Source: Fimenecus sp963590415
GTDB lineage: Bacteria; Bacillota; Clostridia; Oscillospirales; Acutalibacteraceae
DNA: 29,481 nucleotides
Reading direction: 5' to 3'
Assembly (NCBI GenBank): GCA_963590415.1
Contig: CAVAPB010000026.1
Coordinates: forward strand, 1 to 29,481
The translations under genes were made by a program, and so were the position numbers. Position 1 is the first letter of the stretch. Each line of letters starts with the position of its first letter. Positions 14,776 through 22,920 of this stretch are shown here, piece by piece. Below the pieces are notes generated by a model. The model ran no database searches, was not told the DNA's origin, and saw only the letters and a list, made by a program, of their open reading frames with translations.

Positions 14776-15699
14776 TTATTCGTCCTTATCATTTTTCTTT
14801 CTTGTAAGGAGAAGTACTGCGCCCGCTGCAAGAGCAACCGCCGTAACCGCAGGGATTGCATAGTCGCCTGTCGCGGGAATGTCGGTCGGGTTGGAGTTGC
14901 TTCCGCTGTTGCTGTTGTTTCCGTTATTGTTATTGTTGTTGCTGTCCTTTTTGAGGAGATTTGCGAGAGCGGAGGTTATTGTGCTTATAGCGTCGCCGAA
15001 GCCTCTGAACAGCTGAGCCAAGTCAGCCGGAGTGTAGCCCTCAAAGATTTTGTCAAGAGCGCCTGTCGTAGCCTCATCCGAAGAGATTGCGGCCAAAATG
15101 GTATCTCTCTCCTCGGCTGTGATTGTTTTGTTTTTATAGAGCTCGTTGACGATTGCTTTACCTTCGTCAAGAGTGATAACTTTGTTGCCTATAAGGGAAA
15201 CAAGAACGCTTTGAATTTGCGTTGCATTAAGCTTTGAAAGGACATCGACATATTTCTGAAGATCCTCGCTCAGCTCCGAGGAATCGTCGGGCTTCTGAGT
15301 TGTAGCGCTTGTGGTAGTCTCAGTCGGATAAATCGTATCGATGATTGCGCCCGTGATAAGCGTTGTAAGAGCAGCGGCGGCACTGTCCGAGAAGCCTGCA
15401 TCCGCCTTAACTGCCGCAACAGCCGCAGAAACCAACGCTTTGAGTGAAGAAGCGTCGTTATCATAAGCCGTTTTGTATGCCGAATAATCGGTAATGCCGG
15501 CAATGACATTATTTTTAATGACTGTTCTGCCCATTATTGTTTCGGGATCGTATCCCTTTTCGACAGAAGCCAAAACAAGGTCTGCAACCTGCTTCTGCTG
15601 AGCGTCGGTCAACGCGTCGACATTGGCACCTGCGAAAGCCGGAACGCAAACCGTGAACAACAATGATAAAACAACCAAAACTGACATTACTTTTTTCAT
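14776..15699 (-). CDS. Secreted, wall-anchored (IPATG) protein of unknown function
   Basis: A 307-residue protein with a clear signal peptide (MKK, hydrophobic core, cleavage probably after AFA, near residue 23). The body is helical and rich in A, T, D and L, with no fold I recognise. A low-complexity Asn/Ser/Gly linker (252-273) leads to IPATG-D at 274-279, a hydrophobic segment, and a charged tail starting RKK. This is the order of a sortase substrate: linker, LPXTG-like motif, membrane helix, positive tail. Ile at the first motif position and Asp after Gly suggest a class other than the classical sortase A signal. No sortase gene is in the window. It is a single-gene unit with a consensus promoter and a terminator. 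AAGGGA precedes ATG. Confidence 0.82.
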   Translation of the reverse strand: MKKVMSVLVVLSLLFTVCVPAFAGANVDALTDAQQKQVADLVLASVEKGYDPETIMGRTVIKNNVIAGITDYSAYKTAYDNDASSLKALVSAAVAAVKADAGFSDSAAAALTTLITGAIIDTIYPTETTTSATTQKPDDSSELSEDLQKYVDVLSKLNATQIQSVLVSLIGNKVITLDEGKAIVNELYKNKTITAEERDTILAAISSDEATTGALDKIFEGYTPADLAQLFRGFGDAISTITSALANLLKKDSNNNNNNGNNSNSGSNSNPTDIPATGDYAIPAVTAVALAAGAVLLLTRKKNDKDE

Positions 15700-15759
15700 A
15701 TCACGTTATTTCCCTTCATTAACGCCGCTGATAGGCATAATCTCTTTTATACAAATTGA

Positions 15760-15788
15760 ATTATATCAGTTTGGCAATTCAATGTCAA
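15760..15788 (-). promoter_or_regulatory. Consensus sigma-A promoter of the wall-anchored protein gene
   Basis: On the minus strand TTGACA (15783-15788) and TATAAT (15760-15765) are separated by exactly 17 nt. Both hexamers match the sigma-A consensus fully. It lies about 60 nt upstream of the start codon, leaving a short leader. Strong constitutive-type expression is expected. Confidence 0.85.
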
Positions 15789-15882
15789 CATAATTGTTGA
15801 ATAATTTATCAAAAACAAGCATAAATTTTCACAAAATTTTTGACAATACTAATAAAGCAAACGCAGTCGGAGAGGATAAAAA

Positions 15883-16062
15883 ATGAGTAAAAAGAACAAA
15901 AGATCACGCAAGGAAGTAACCGAAAAGGTCGACAGACTCACGCAGGAATTCGCCGATATTTGGGACGGCTCGAACGAGGAAATAAACTCGGATGTGCTCG
16001 GCAGCTACACGGGAAATCCCACCGAGGTTGACAGACCCGTACAGGATGCAGACGACTTATAA
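15883..16062 (+). CDS. Small conserved-looking protein, 59 residues
   Basis: ATG at 15883 is preceded by GGAGAGG 6 nt upstream. The 59-codon frame ends in TAA at 16062 and uses codons like its neighbours. The N-terminus is basic (MSKKNKRSRKEV) with a helix to about residue 28 (FADIWDGS). The C-terminal half is acidic and reads DVLGSYTGNPTEVDRPV then ends QDADDL. The SYTG plus PVQDADDL-type ending is one I have the impression of seeing in short hypothetical proteins of Clostridia, but I cannot assign a function or confirm that by search. There is no signal peptide or membrane segment. It is divergent from the wall-anchored protein gene and lies upstream of the rimP operon, with its own leader (TTGAAT-17-CATAAA at 15797-15825 is a weak candidate promoter). 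Confidence 0.72.
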   Translation: MSKKNKRSRKEVTEKVDRLTQEFADIWDGSNEEINSDVLGSYTGNPTEVDRPVQDADDL

Positions 16063-16094
16063 TATATATACTATTAAAAATATGCAAAAAAGGC

Positions 16095-16123
16095 TTGCAA
16101 TCGTAATAGATATGTGTTATTAT
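16095..16123 (+). promoter_or_regulatory. Candidate promoter of the rimP-ribF operon
   Basis: TTGCAA (16095-16100), 17-nt spacer, TATTAT (16118-16123). Both hexamers match the sigma-A consensus well. It lies 72 nt upstream of the rimP start, and transcription would begin just before the leader hairpin. Confidence 0.6.
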
Positions 16124-16148
16124 ACCAAAGTACGAATACAGTTAAGTT

Positions 16149-16182
16149 GAGAGTGGGTTTTGAAACCCGCTCTCTTAATTTT
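16149..16182 (+). promoter_or_regulatory. Leader hairpin before rimP (possible attenuator)
   Basis: GAGAGTGGGTT pairs with AACCCGCTCTC (one G-U pair) around a 4-nt loop, followed by TTAATTTT. It sits between the promoter and the rimP ribosome site, which begins only about 10 nt later (GGAGGG, 16185-16190). It could act as a weak terminator/attenuator or a protein-binding site controlling the operon, which encodes NusA, a factor that modulates hairpin-dependent termination. Confidence 0.55.
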
Positions 16183-16194
16183 ATGGAGGGAATT

Positions 16195-16686
16195 ATGGCG
16201 GAAAAGAAAAAGAACACCGTTTCCGTTGTGTGGGACATCGCAAAGCCGCTTGCAGAAGAGCTCGGCTTACAGCTCTGGGACATCCGTTTCCTTAAAGAGG
16301 GTGTAAACTGGTATCTTCGCATAATTATCGACAGGGACGACAGACCCGTTGATATTGACGACTGCGTTAATATGAGCCACGCCATCGACGAGCCGCTCGA
16401 CAGATACGACCCCATCGACCGAAGCTACTCCTTGCAGGTTCAGTCGCCGGGTATTGAGAGAGAGCTTACAAGAGATTTTCACTTTGAAAAGTATCTCGGT
16501 GAAAAGGTTACGGTTAAATTTATCCGTGCGGTAGACGGAAAGCGTGAGTACAAGGGTACTCTCGCCTCTTATGACAACGGCGATATCAGGGTTACTCTTG
16601 AAAACGGAGAAGCCCTTGAATTTAATAAAAAAGACACATCGTGGGTAAAGCTCGATGATTTTGGAGGTTTTGAAAAAGATGAATAA
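16195..16686 (+). CDS. rimP: Ribosome maturation factor RimP
   Basis: A 163-residue RimP, needed for maturation of the 30S subunit. The N-terminal domain (about 10-88) carries LGLQLWDIRFLKEGVNWYLRIIID, the typical RimP strand pattern, and then DDCVNMSHAIDEPLD and YSLQVQSPGIERELT. The C-terminal SH3-like domain has FEKYLGEKVTVKFI and EYKGTL. The start ATG at 16195 is chosen because GGAGGG ends 4 nt before it and the protein begins MAEKKK. The earlier in-frame ATG at 16114 would run through the leader hairpin. It is the first gene of the operon and overlaps nusA by 8 nt (ATGAATAA). Confidence 0.95.
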   Translation: MAEKKKNTVSVVWDIAKPLAEELGLQLWDIRFLKEGVNWYLRIIIDRDDRPVDIDDCVNMSHAIDEPLDRYDPIDRSYSLQVQSPGIERELTRDFHFEKYLGEKVTVKFIRAVDGKREYKGTLASYDNGDIRVTLENGEALEFNKKDTSWVKLDDFGGFEKDE

Positions 16687-17728
16687 GGAATTTTTTGAAG
16701 CGGTTGCGCTTATGGAAAAGGAAAAGGGTATTCCCGCAGAGTATCTCTACGAGAAAATTCAGAGCGCAATTGTGGTTGCCGTTAAAAAGGAATACAACGG
16801 CAAGGATGTTATCAGCTGCGAAATCGATCCCGAAAAAAGTGAAATGAACGTGTATTACTGCCGCACGGTAGTTGACGAGGTCGAAGACCCCGACGCTGAA
16901 ATTTCTCTTGAAGACGCACAGGAAATCAAAAAGAAATACAAGGTCGGCGACATTGTAAAGGTTAAGCTCGGCAAAAAGGACTTCGGAAGAATTGCCGCAC
17001 AGACCGCAAAGCATGTTATCCGTCAGGGAATCAGGGATGCTGAAAAGGGTCAGATTCTCGAAGAGTTCCAGTCAAAAAATCAGGAGCTTGTTACGGCAAA
17101 GGTTCAGCGCGTCGACCCCGTTACGGGCAACGCTACGCTTGAAATCGGCAAGGCGGAGGCTATCCTCCCGAAATCGGAGCAGGTGCCCGACGAGGTTCTT
17201 CGCGAGGATCAGCTTATAAAGGTATTTATCGTCGATGTCAAGAACACCGACAAGGGTCCCAAGGCTATGATTTCAAGAAAGCACCCCGGTCTTGTAAGAC
17301 GCCTTTTCGAGCTTGAGGTTCCCGAGATTTACGAGGGTACGGTTATTATCGACTCCGTTGCCCGTGAAGCAGGCGCAAGAACGAAAATCGCCGTTCACTC
17401 AAAGGACGAAAATGTTGACGCAATCGGCGCATGCATAGGTCCCAAGGGCACAAGAGTAAATCAGATAGTCGATATTCTCGGCGGCGAAAAGATTGACATA
17501 ATCAATTACAGCGAAAATCCCGAGGAATTCATTGCGGCGGCTCTCGCTCCCGCAAATGTGCTCAAGGTTGAAATTGAGGACGCGGAAAAGAAGGTTTGCC
17601 ACGTTACCGTTCCCGACCATCAGCTCTCGCTTGCTATCGGCAACAAGGGTCAGAACGCACGCCTCGCCGCTCACCTCACGGGTTGGAAAATCGATATCAA
17701 GCCCGAAAGCGGCTTCTACGAGGGTTAA
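16679..17728 (+). CDS. nusA: Transcription termination/antitermination factor NusA
   Basis: A 349-residue NusA that binds RNA polymerase and nascent RNA and modulates pausing, termination and antitermination. The N-terminal polymerase-binding domain begins MNKEFFEAVALMEKEKGIP. It is followed by an S1 domain (about 130-200, LVTAKVQRVDPVTGNATLEIG) and KH1 (about 225-290, IGACIGPKGTRVNQI with its GxxG as GPKG). KH2 follows (about 300-345, LAIGNKGQNARLAAHLTG with GNKG). It lacks the acidic C-terminal repeats of proteobacterial NusA, as is usual in Firmicutes. An upstream in-frame ATG at 16655 has no ribosome site; the ATG at 16679 has GGAGG 11 nt before it and overlaps the rimP stop. Confidence 0.96.
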   Translation: MNKEFFEAVALMEKEKGIPAEYLYEKIQSAIVVAVKKEYNGKDVISCEIDPEKSEMNVYYCRTVVDEVEDPDAEISLEDAQEIKKKYKVGDIVKVKLGKKDFGRIAAQTAKHVIRQGIRDAEKGQILEEFQSKNQELVTAKVQRVDPVTGNATLEIGKAEAILPKSEQVPDEVLREDQLIKVFIVDVKNTDKGPKAMISRKHPGLVRRLFELEVPEIYEGTVIIDSVAREAGARTKIAVHSKDENVDAIGACIGPKGTRVNQIVDILGGEKIDIINYSENPEEFIAAALAPANVLKVEIEDAEKKVCHVTVPDHQLSLAIGNKGQNARLAAHLTGWKIDIKPESGFYEG

Positions 17729-17770
17729 GCTTAAAGCAATTTACTTATCATAACGGCAGGAGATGAAAAA

Positions 17771-18037
17771 ATGGCAGTTAAAAAAATCCCGATGCGAAAA
17801 TGCTTTGGCTGTATGGAGCAAAAGCCCAAAAAGGAGCTTGTCCGCGTCGTAAAAAGCGCCGACGGCGACATAAGCCTTGACCTTACGGGAAAGAAAAACG
17901 GCAGAGGCGCATATATTTGCCCGAATGTTTCCTGCCTTGAAAAGGCAAAGAAGGCAAAGCGCATCGAGCGTGCATTTGAGTGCGCAATCCCTGCGGAGGT
18001 TTACGAGGCTATGGAGAGTGAACTGAAAAATGAATGA
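17771..18037 (+). CDS. ylxR: YlxR family RNA-binding protein (RnpM)
   Basis: An 88-residue YlxR protein. The family signature is near the N-terminus (PMRKCFGCMEQKPKKEL), followed by GRGAYICPNVSCLEKAKK. Work in Bacillus links YlxR (RnpM) to binding and modulation of RNase P. In this family the Cys residues lie at one face, and here all four (CxxC-type pairs) are kept. It lies 42 nt after nusA with AGGAGATG upstream of ATG. Its last 8 nt (ATGAATGA) form the start of ylxQ, so the two are coupled. The nusA-ylxR-ylxQ-infB order is the conserved Gram-positive arrangement. Confidence 0.92.
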   Translation: MAVKKIPMRKCFGCMEQKPKKELVRVVKSADGDISLDLTGKKNGRGAYICPNVSCLEKAKKAKRIERAFECAIPAEVYEAMESELKNE

Positions 18038-18338
18038 CAGGGCGTTAAATCTGCTCGGCATGGCAAGACGGGCAGACAAGATAAGCCTCGGCCATGACGC
18101 AAGCGTTGCGGCGATAAAGGACGGTAAAGCAAGGCTTTGTATTTTAAGCTCGGACGCTTCCGAAAGACTCAAAGACGAAATGGGCTCGCTTTGCGACAGC
18201 CGTAAAACCGACCATACGGTTCTTGAGCGCACGATGGACGAATTCGGAGCGGCGCTCGGCTGCAAAACAACGGCGGTGCTGACCGTCAACGACAGAGGCT
18301 TTGCCGAAAGATTGGCTCAACTCATAAGGGAGGAATAA
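18030..18338 (+). CDS. ylxQ: L7Ae-family protein YlxQ
   Basis: A 102-residue L7Ae/L30e-like RNA-binding protein. The opening RALNLLGMARRADKISLGHD is the YlxQ form of the L7Ae signature. The middle ARLCILSSDASERLKDEM and the C-terminal TAVLTVNDRGFAERL complete the fold. Members bind kink-turn RNA; the target of YlxQ is not firmly known. The start overlaps the ylxR stop by 8 nt, with GGAGAG about 11 nt upstream in the ylxR coding sequence. infB follows after 6 nt. Confidence 0.9.
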   Translation: MNDRALNLLGMARRADKISLGHDASVAAIKDGKARLCILSSDASERLKDEMGSLCDSRKTDHTVLERTMDEFGAALGCKTTAVLTVNDRGFAERLAQLIREE

Positions 18339-18344
18339 TATTAT

Positions 18345-20705
18345 ATGGCGATTAAAAAGAATAAATTGAACGAAGTCGCTAAGGACTTCAATATACAAAG
18401 CAAGGCTCTTATAGAGCTTCTTGCAAAATATTTCGACGGGGAGAAAAAGTCGCAGACAGCTCTTGAAGACAAGGAAATGGATGTTGTTTTCGACATTCTG
18501 ACAAAACAGCACTCCGTTGACAATTTTGACGCATATTTCGCAATGCAGCAGGAGAAAAAGAAAGAGCCTGCGAAGAAAGAGCCTGCAAAGAAGGCTGAGG
18601 ACAAAAAGCCTTCGGCTAAGCACGGGGAAAATGCGAACAATAACAAGGCGAAGCCCTCGACTACGGCTCAGGAGCTTCCCAAGAAAAAGGTAAAGGACCC
18701 GAACAAGCCCATGCAGTCGAGAACAAAGGGTGAAATCCGCCACATCGACACGAGAGCGGGATCGGTTGACCTTGACAAGTACAATGAAAGATACGAGAAC
18801 ATTGCCCCCGCAAACAACAGGAATTCGGACAATGTTGTCAGAAAGCAGAAGCTTAACCAGAAGTCGAAGCAGTACCGCAAGCAGGGCATGAGAAGCCACA
18901 AGCACGAAACTGAGGCTGAAAGGCTCAAGAGAATTGCGGCGGAGAGAGCAAAGAAGCAGATTAAGATTACCGTTCCCGAGGAAATTACGGTCGGCGAGCT
19001 TGCCGCATTGCTCAAAATGACTGCGGCGGAGGTTATCAAAAAGCTCTTCGCACTCGGTATGATGGCTACCGTAAACGAGGTTATTGACTACGATACGGCT
19101 GAAATCGTTGCAACAGAGCTCGGCGCAAAGGTAGAAAAAGAGGTTGTGGTTACGATTGAAGAGAGAATTATCGACGACACCGAGGACGCCGAGGAGGACC
19201 TCGTCCACCGTGATCCCGTCGTTGTCGTTATGGGTCATGTCGACCACGGTAAGACCTCGCTTCTCGACGCTATCAGAAACACCTCGGTTACCTCAACGGA
19301 GGCGGGCGGTATCACGCAGCATATCGGCGCTTACAGGGTGCAGACTCCCGAGGGCAAGATTACATTCCTTGACACCCCCGGCCATGCGGCGTTCACTTCG
19401 ATGCGTGCAAGAGGTGCAATGGCTACGGATATAGCAATCCTCGTTGTTGCGGCTGATGACGGTATTATGCCCCAGACCATTGAGGCAATAAACCACGCAA
19501 AGGCTGCCGAGGTTTCCATTATCGTTGCAATAAACAAAATGGATAAGCCCGGCGCTTCGCCGGATAAAATTATGCAGCAGCTCACCGAGCACGACCTTGT
19601 TCCCGAGGAATGGGGCGGAGATGTTATCTGCATCCCCGTTTCGGCAAAAACGCATCAGGGCATCGACAAGGTGCTTGAATCCATCAACCTTGTTGCGGAA
19701 ATGCTCGAATTGAAGGCTAATCCGAACCGTGCGGCAAAGGGCGTTGTTATTGAGGCAAAGCTCGACAAGGGCAGAGGTCCCGTTGCGACGGTGCTTGTAC
19801 AGAACGGTACTCTTAAAACGGGAGATACGATAGTTGCGGGCACGGCAGTCGGCAGAGTAAGAGTAATGACGAACGAAAACGGCAAGGTACTCGATTCGGC
19901 AGGTCCGTCAGTTCCCGTTGAGATTATGGGTCTTGCCGAAGTTCCGCAGGCAGGCGACACCTTTGACGCAGTTTCTGACGAAAAGCTTGCCCGTGAGCTC
20001 GTTGAGCAGAGAAAGAGAGAGGCTAAGGAGGAAGAATTCAAGCAGTATCAGAAGGTTACTCTCGACAACCTCTTCTCCTCGATTTCCCAGGGCGATATGA
20101 AGGAGCTCAACATCATCGTCAAAGCCGATGTTCAGGGCTCGGTTGAGGCTGTTAAGCAGAATATCGAAAAGCTCTCAAACGACGAGGTAAAGGTAAAGGT
20201 TATCCACGGCAGCGTAGGTGCGGTAAACGAGTCGGATGTTATGCTCGCAAACGCTTCAAACGCAATTATCGTCGGCTTCAATGTCCGTCCCGACCCCGTT
20301 GCGGCTGAAATTGCCGAGAGAGACGGCGTTGATATGAGAATGTACAGGGTAATTTACGACTGTATCGAAGAGCTTGAAGCGGCTATCAAGGGTATGCTTG
20401 CTCCGAAGTTCCGTGAGGTCGTTCTCGGCAGAGCGGAGGTTCGTAACGTATTTAAGCTTTCGTCTGCGGGTATGATTGCAGGCTCGTATGTTCTTGACGG
20501 TAAGATTACAAGAAATTCACAGATAAGAGTTGTAAGAGACGGTATCGTTATCTTTGAAGACGCAATTGCTTCTCTTAAACGCTTTAAGGAGGACGCAAAG
20601 GAAGTCGCTTCCGGCTATGAGTGCGGCGTGGGACTTGAAAAGTTCAACGACATCAAAGAGGGCGATATTCTCGAGGCGTTCGTAATGGAAGAAGTTAAAG
20701 CTTAA
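18345..20705 (+). CDS. infB: Translation initiation factor IF-2
   Basis: A 786-residue GTPase that positions initiator tRNA on the 30S subunit. An IF2-N domain (about 1-60) is followed by a Lys/Glu/Ala-rich linker (about 65-200, with repeated KKEPAKK units). A second IF2-N domain (about 205-280, KITVPEEITVGELA) comes next. The G domain has GHVDHGKTS near 296, DTPGH, NKMD and a SAK motif. Domain II and the C-terminal tRNA-binding domain (ending GVGLEKFNDIKEGDILEAF) follow. The length is typical for Clostridia. GGGAGGA lies 10 nt before ATG. It is the central gene of the operon, between ylxQ and rbfA. Confidence 0.97.
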   Translation: MAIKKNKLNEVAKDFNIQSKALIELLAKYFDGEKKSQTALEDKEMDVVFDILTKQHSVDNFDAYFAMQQEKKKEPAKKEPAKKAEDKKPSAKHGENANNNKAKPSTTAQELPKKKVKDPNKPMQSRTKGEIRHIDTRAGSVDLDKYNERYENIAPANNRNSDNVVRKQKLNQKSKQYRKQGMRSHKHETEAERLKRIAAERAKKQIKITVPEEITVGELAALLKMTAAEVIKKLFALGMMATVNEVIDYDTAEIVATELGAKVEKEVVVTIEERIIDDTEDAEEDLVHRDPVVVVMGHVDHGKTSLLDAIRNTSVTSTEAGGITQHIGAYRVQTPEGKITFLDTPGHAAFTSMRARGAMATDIAILVVAADDGIMPQTIEAINHAKAAEVSIIVAINKMDKPGASPDKIMQQLTEHDLVPEEWGGDVICIPVSAKTHQGIDKVLESINLVAEMLELKANPNRAAKGVVIEAKLDKGRGPVATVLVQNGTLKTGDTIVAGTAVGRVRVMTNENGKVLDSAGPSVPVEIMGLAEVPQAGDTFDAVSDEKLARELVEQRKREAKEEEFKQYQKVTLDNLFSSISQGDMKELNIIVKADVQGSVEAVKQNIEKLSNDEVKVKVIHGSVGAVNESDVMLANASNAIIVGFNVRPDPVAAEIAERDGVDMRMYRVIYDCIEELEAAIKGMLAPKFREVVLGRAEVRNVFKLSSAGMIAGSYVLDGKITRNSQIRVVRDGIVIFEDAIASLKRFKEDAKEVASGYECGVGLEKFNDIKEGDILEAFVMEEVKA

Positions 20706-20724
20706 CGCTTTTTCGGAGGTAAAA

Positions 20725-21081
20725 ATGGCTGGTTACAGACAGGACAGAGTGTCCGAGGATATAAAGCGTGAAATAATCGCCGTGATGAGAGAGCTCAAGG
20801 ACCCGAGAGTTAAGGATAAAATGCTCACGGTCGTAAGGGTCGAGGTAAGTCATGACCTTTCGTTTGCAAAGGTATATGTCAGCGCTCTTGACGGCATAGA
20901 CTCGGCGAAAGAGGCTGTAAAGGGTCTTGTCAGCGCAACGGGCAGAATAAGGCACGAGGTCGGCTCAAGGCTCAGACTTCGCAAAACGCCCGAAATCAAA
21001 TTTGTTGCCGACGACTCCGTTGAACACGGTATGGAAATTTTCAAAAAAATCGAAAGTCTTACGAGGGATAAAGATGAATAA
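20725..21081 (+). CDS. rbfA: Ribosome-binding factor A
   Basis: A 118-residue KH-like protein that binds the 30S subunit and aids 16S rRNA 5'-end maturation. Typical features are YRQDRVSEDIKREI at the N-terminus, LKDPRVKDKMLTVVRVEVSHD, the kinked-KH segment AKVYVSALDG, and RLRKTPEIKFVADDSVEHG at the C-terminus. GGAGG lies 7 nt before ATG, 19 nt after infB. Its last 8 nt (ATGAATAA) overlap the start of nrnA. Confidence 0.95.
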   Translation: MAGYRQDRVSEDIKREIIAVMRELKDPRVKDKMLTVVRVEVSHDLSFAKVYVSALDGIDSAKEAVKGLVSATGRIRHEVGSRLRLRKTPEIKFVADDSVEHGMEIFKKIESLTRDKDE

Positions 21082-22033
21082 AATCGACGAAAAATCGGCA
21101 GCCCGTCTGCTGAAGGAAAACGATAATATTCTTATACTCACGCACAGGAACCCCGACGGGGACACGATAGGCTGCGGCTTTGCCCTTTTGCACACGCTTA
21201 AAAGGCTCGGCAAAAAGGTAAAGGTCGTATGCACCGACCCGTTCCCCGAAAAATACGGCTATATAACATACGGAAACACCGACGATGTCGGGGAAAATCC
21301 GTATGTTGTCGCCGTTGATGTTGCGGATATGGAGCTTATAGGTCCCGAGCTTCGGGAGAAGTACGAAAACAGCGTGGATTTGTGCATCGATCACCATATT
21401 TCAAACAGAGAATTTGCAAAAAATCTCTGCCTGCGTGAATGTGCGGCGGCGTGCGAGATAATCTACGATGTTATTAAGGCTATGGGCATTAAAATCGACA
21501 AAACGGTTGCCGACTGCCTTTATACGGGCATTTCGACGGACACGGGCTGTTTTCTCTTTTCAAATGTTACCGAGAGAACGCATATCATTGCGGCTGATTT
21601 AATCGGTCTCGGCGCAAACTTCGTTGACATCAACAGAATTATGTTTGAAACAAAGTCGCTCGGCTATTTCAAGCTTGAAGCGGCGGCGCTCAACACGGTT
21701 GAAATGTACTTCGGCGGAAAATGCGCCTTTATGACGGTTACGCAGGAAATGCAGCGGCAGGCAGGCACAAAGGACGGCGACTGCGACGGACTTGCGGGAC
21801 TTCCGAGGAAAATCGAGGGAGTTCTTATTGCGGCAACCTTCCGTGAGACAAAAGACGGAAAATTCAAAATTTCAATGCGTTCGCACGCACCGATTGACGC
21901 GTCAAAAATCTGTATGAGGTTCGGCGGCGGCGGCCACGCAAGGGCGGCAGGCTGTACATTTGAGCCCGAAACGCTCGATGAAAGCAAGAAAAAGCTGTTA
22001 TCTATAATAGAAACGGAACTTAAAAATATATGA
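21074..22033 (+). CDS. nrnA: DHH-family oligoribonuclease/pAp phosphatase NrnA
   Basis: A 319-residue DHH/DHHA1 phosphoesterase that degrades 2-5 nt RNAs and, in characterised members, dephosphorylates 3'-phosphoadenosine 5'-phosphate. Metal motifs: H24, D28 and D30 in LTHRNPDGDTIGCG, the Asp of VAVDVADM, DHH in LCIDHHISN, and the Asp of GISTDTGCFLFSN. The C-terminal substrate motif is FGGGGHARAAGC. The start at 21074 has GAGGG 6 nt upstream and overlaps rbfA by 8 nt. A longer frame from 21002 would overlap rbfA deeply and lacks a ribosome site. The last 4 nt (ATGA) overlap truB. Confidence 0.93.
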   Translation: MNKIDEKSAARLLKENDNILILTHRNPDGDTIGCGFALLHTLKRLGKKVKVVCTDPFPEKYGYITYGNTDDVGENPYVVAVDVADMELIGPELREKYENSVDLCIDHHISNREFAKNLCLRECAAACEIIYDVIKAMGIKIDKTVADCLYTGISTDTGCFLFSNVTERTHIIAADLIGLGANFVDINRIMFETKSLGYFKLEAAALNTVEMYFGGKCAFMTVTQEMQRQAGTKDGDCDGLAGLPRKIEGVLIAATFRETKDGKFKISMRSHAPIDASKICMRFGGGGHARAAGCTFEPETLDESKKKLLSIIETELKNI

Positions 22034-22920
22034 CGGGTATCATTTTGCTTGACAAACCGAACAATATGACCTCCTTTTCGGCAGTGAACAGGGTAAGACG
22101 CCTGCTGTCGGTAAAAAAGGCAGGACACACGGGAACGCTCGACCCTATGGCTACGGGCGTTCTTCCCATTGCGCTGTCAAGCTGCACAAGGTTTATAGAT
22201 TTTCTCCCCGTTCACGACAAGGCGTATGTCGCCGAAGCCCGGCTCGGGGTTACTACCGACACGCTCGACTCGACGGGAACGGTGCTTTCCGAAAACGAGG
22301 TAAGCGTTACACAAGAGGCGTTTGAAAAAGTTATTAAAAATTATATCGGCACAATAAAGCAGATACCCCCTATGTATTCGGCAATAAGCAAGGACGGCAA
22401 AAGACTCTATGAGTTGGCACGGCAAGGCATTGAAATTGAGAGGGAGGCAAGGGAGATTAACATTTACTCGCTCTCGCTCACATTCTTTGAAAACGACCGC
22501 TTCGGCATATCTGTCGAATGCTCCGCAGGCACATACATAAGAAGCCTTATAGACGACATAGGCAGAGAGCTCGGCTGCGGAGCCGTAATGACCGCGCTTC
22601 GCAGGACTGCGGCAAACGGCTTTTCTATCGAAAACTGCGTTACGCTCGAAGAGCTTGAAAAAGCGGTGAGCGAGAACAGACAAAACGAATATATCACGCC
22701 TGTTGAAAAGTGCTTCGACATCTACCCCGACATTACCGTCACAGAGGGTCAGGCAAAGCGTTTTTCAAACGGCGGCGAGTTGTCGCGCGACAGGTTGAGG
22801 GAAAATCCCACGGACGGAATTTACAGGGTGTATTCCCCCGAGGGCTTTTTCCTCGGGCTCGGGGAAATCGAAACAGAGTGCGAATATCTTAAAGTAAAGA
22901 GGGTGTTTGTCCGTGAATGA
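22030..22920 (+). CDS. truB: tRNA pseudouridine-55 synthase
   Basis: A 296-residue TruB that converts U55 to pseudouridine in the T-loop of tRNAs. The N-terminal GIILLDKPNNMTSF leads to the catalytic loop GHTGTLDPMATGVLP with D38. KAYVAEARLGVTTDTLDSTG, PPMYSAISKDGKRLYELAR and CSAGTYIRSLIDDIG follow, then a small PUA-like C-terminal domain. The start overlaps nrnA by ATGA and has no strong ribosome site, so it is probably translated by re-initiation. The last 8 nt (GTGAATGA) overlap ribF. Confidence 0.95.
   Translation: MTGIILLDKPNNMTSFSAVNRVRRLLSVKKAGHTGTLDPMATGVLPIALSSCTRFIDFLPVHDKAYVAEARLGVTTDTLDSTGTVLSENEVSVTQEAFEKVIKNYIGTIKQIPPMYSAISKDGKRLYELARQGIEIEREAREINIYSLSLTFFENDRFGISVECSAGTYIRSLIDDIGRELGCGAVMTALRRTAANGFSIENCVTLEELEKAVSENRQNEYITPVEKCFDIYPDITVTEGQAKRFSNGGELSRDRLRENPTDGIYRVYSPEGFFLGLGEIETECEYLKVKRVFVRE
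22898..22903 (+). promoter_or_regulatory. Ribosome site fixing the GTG start of ribF
   Basis: AGAGGG lies 9 nt before the GTG at 22913. The alternative TTG at 22907 would be only 3 nt from the site. Confidence 0.6.

Noticed and set aside
16114..16194. N-terminal extension of RimP from the ATG at 16114
   Set aside because: It would translate the leader hairpin and lacks a ribosome site; the ATG at 16195 has GGAGGG.
18144..19247. A 367-codon open frame on the minus strand opposite ylxQ and infB
   Set aside because: It lies antisense to certain housekeeping genes, has no ribosome site, and its Leu/Arg-rich translation is typical of a shadow frame.
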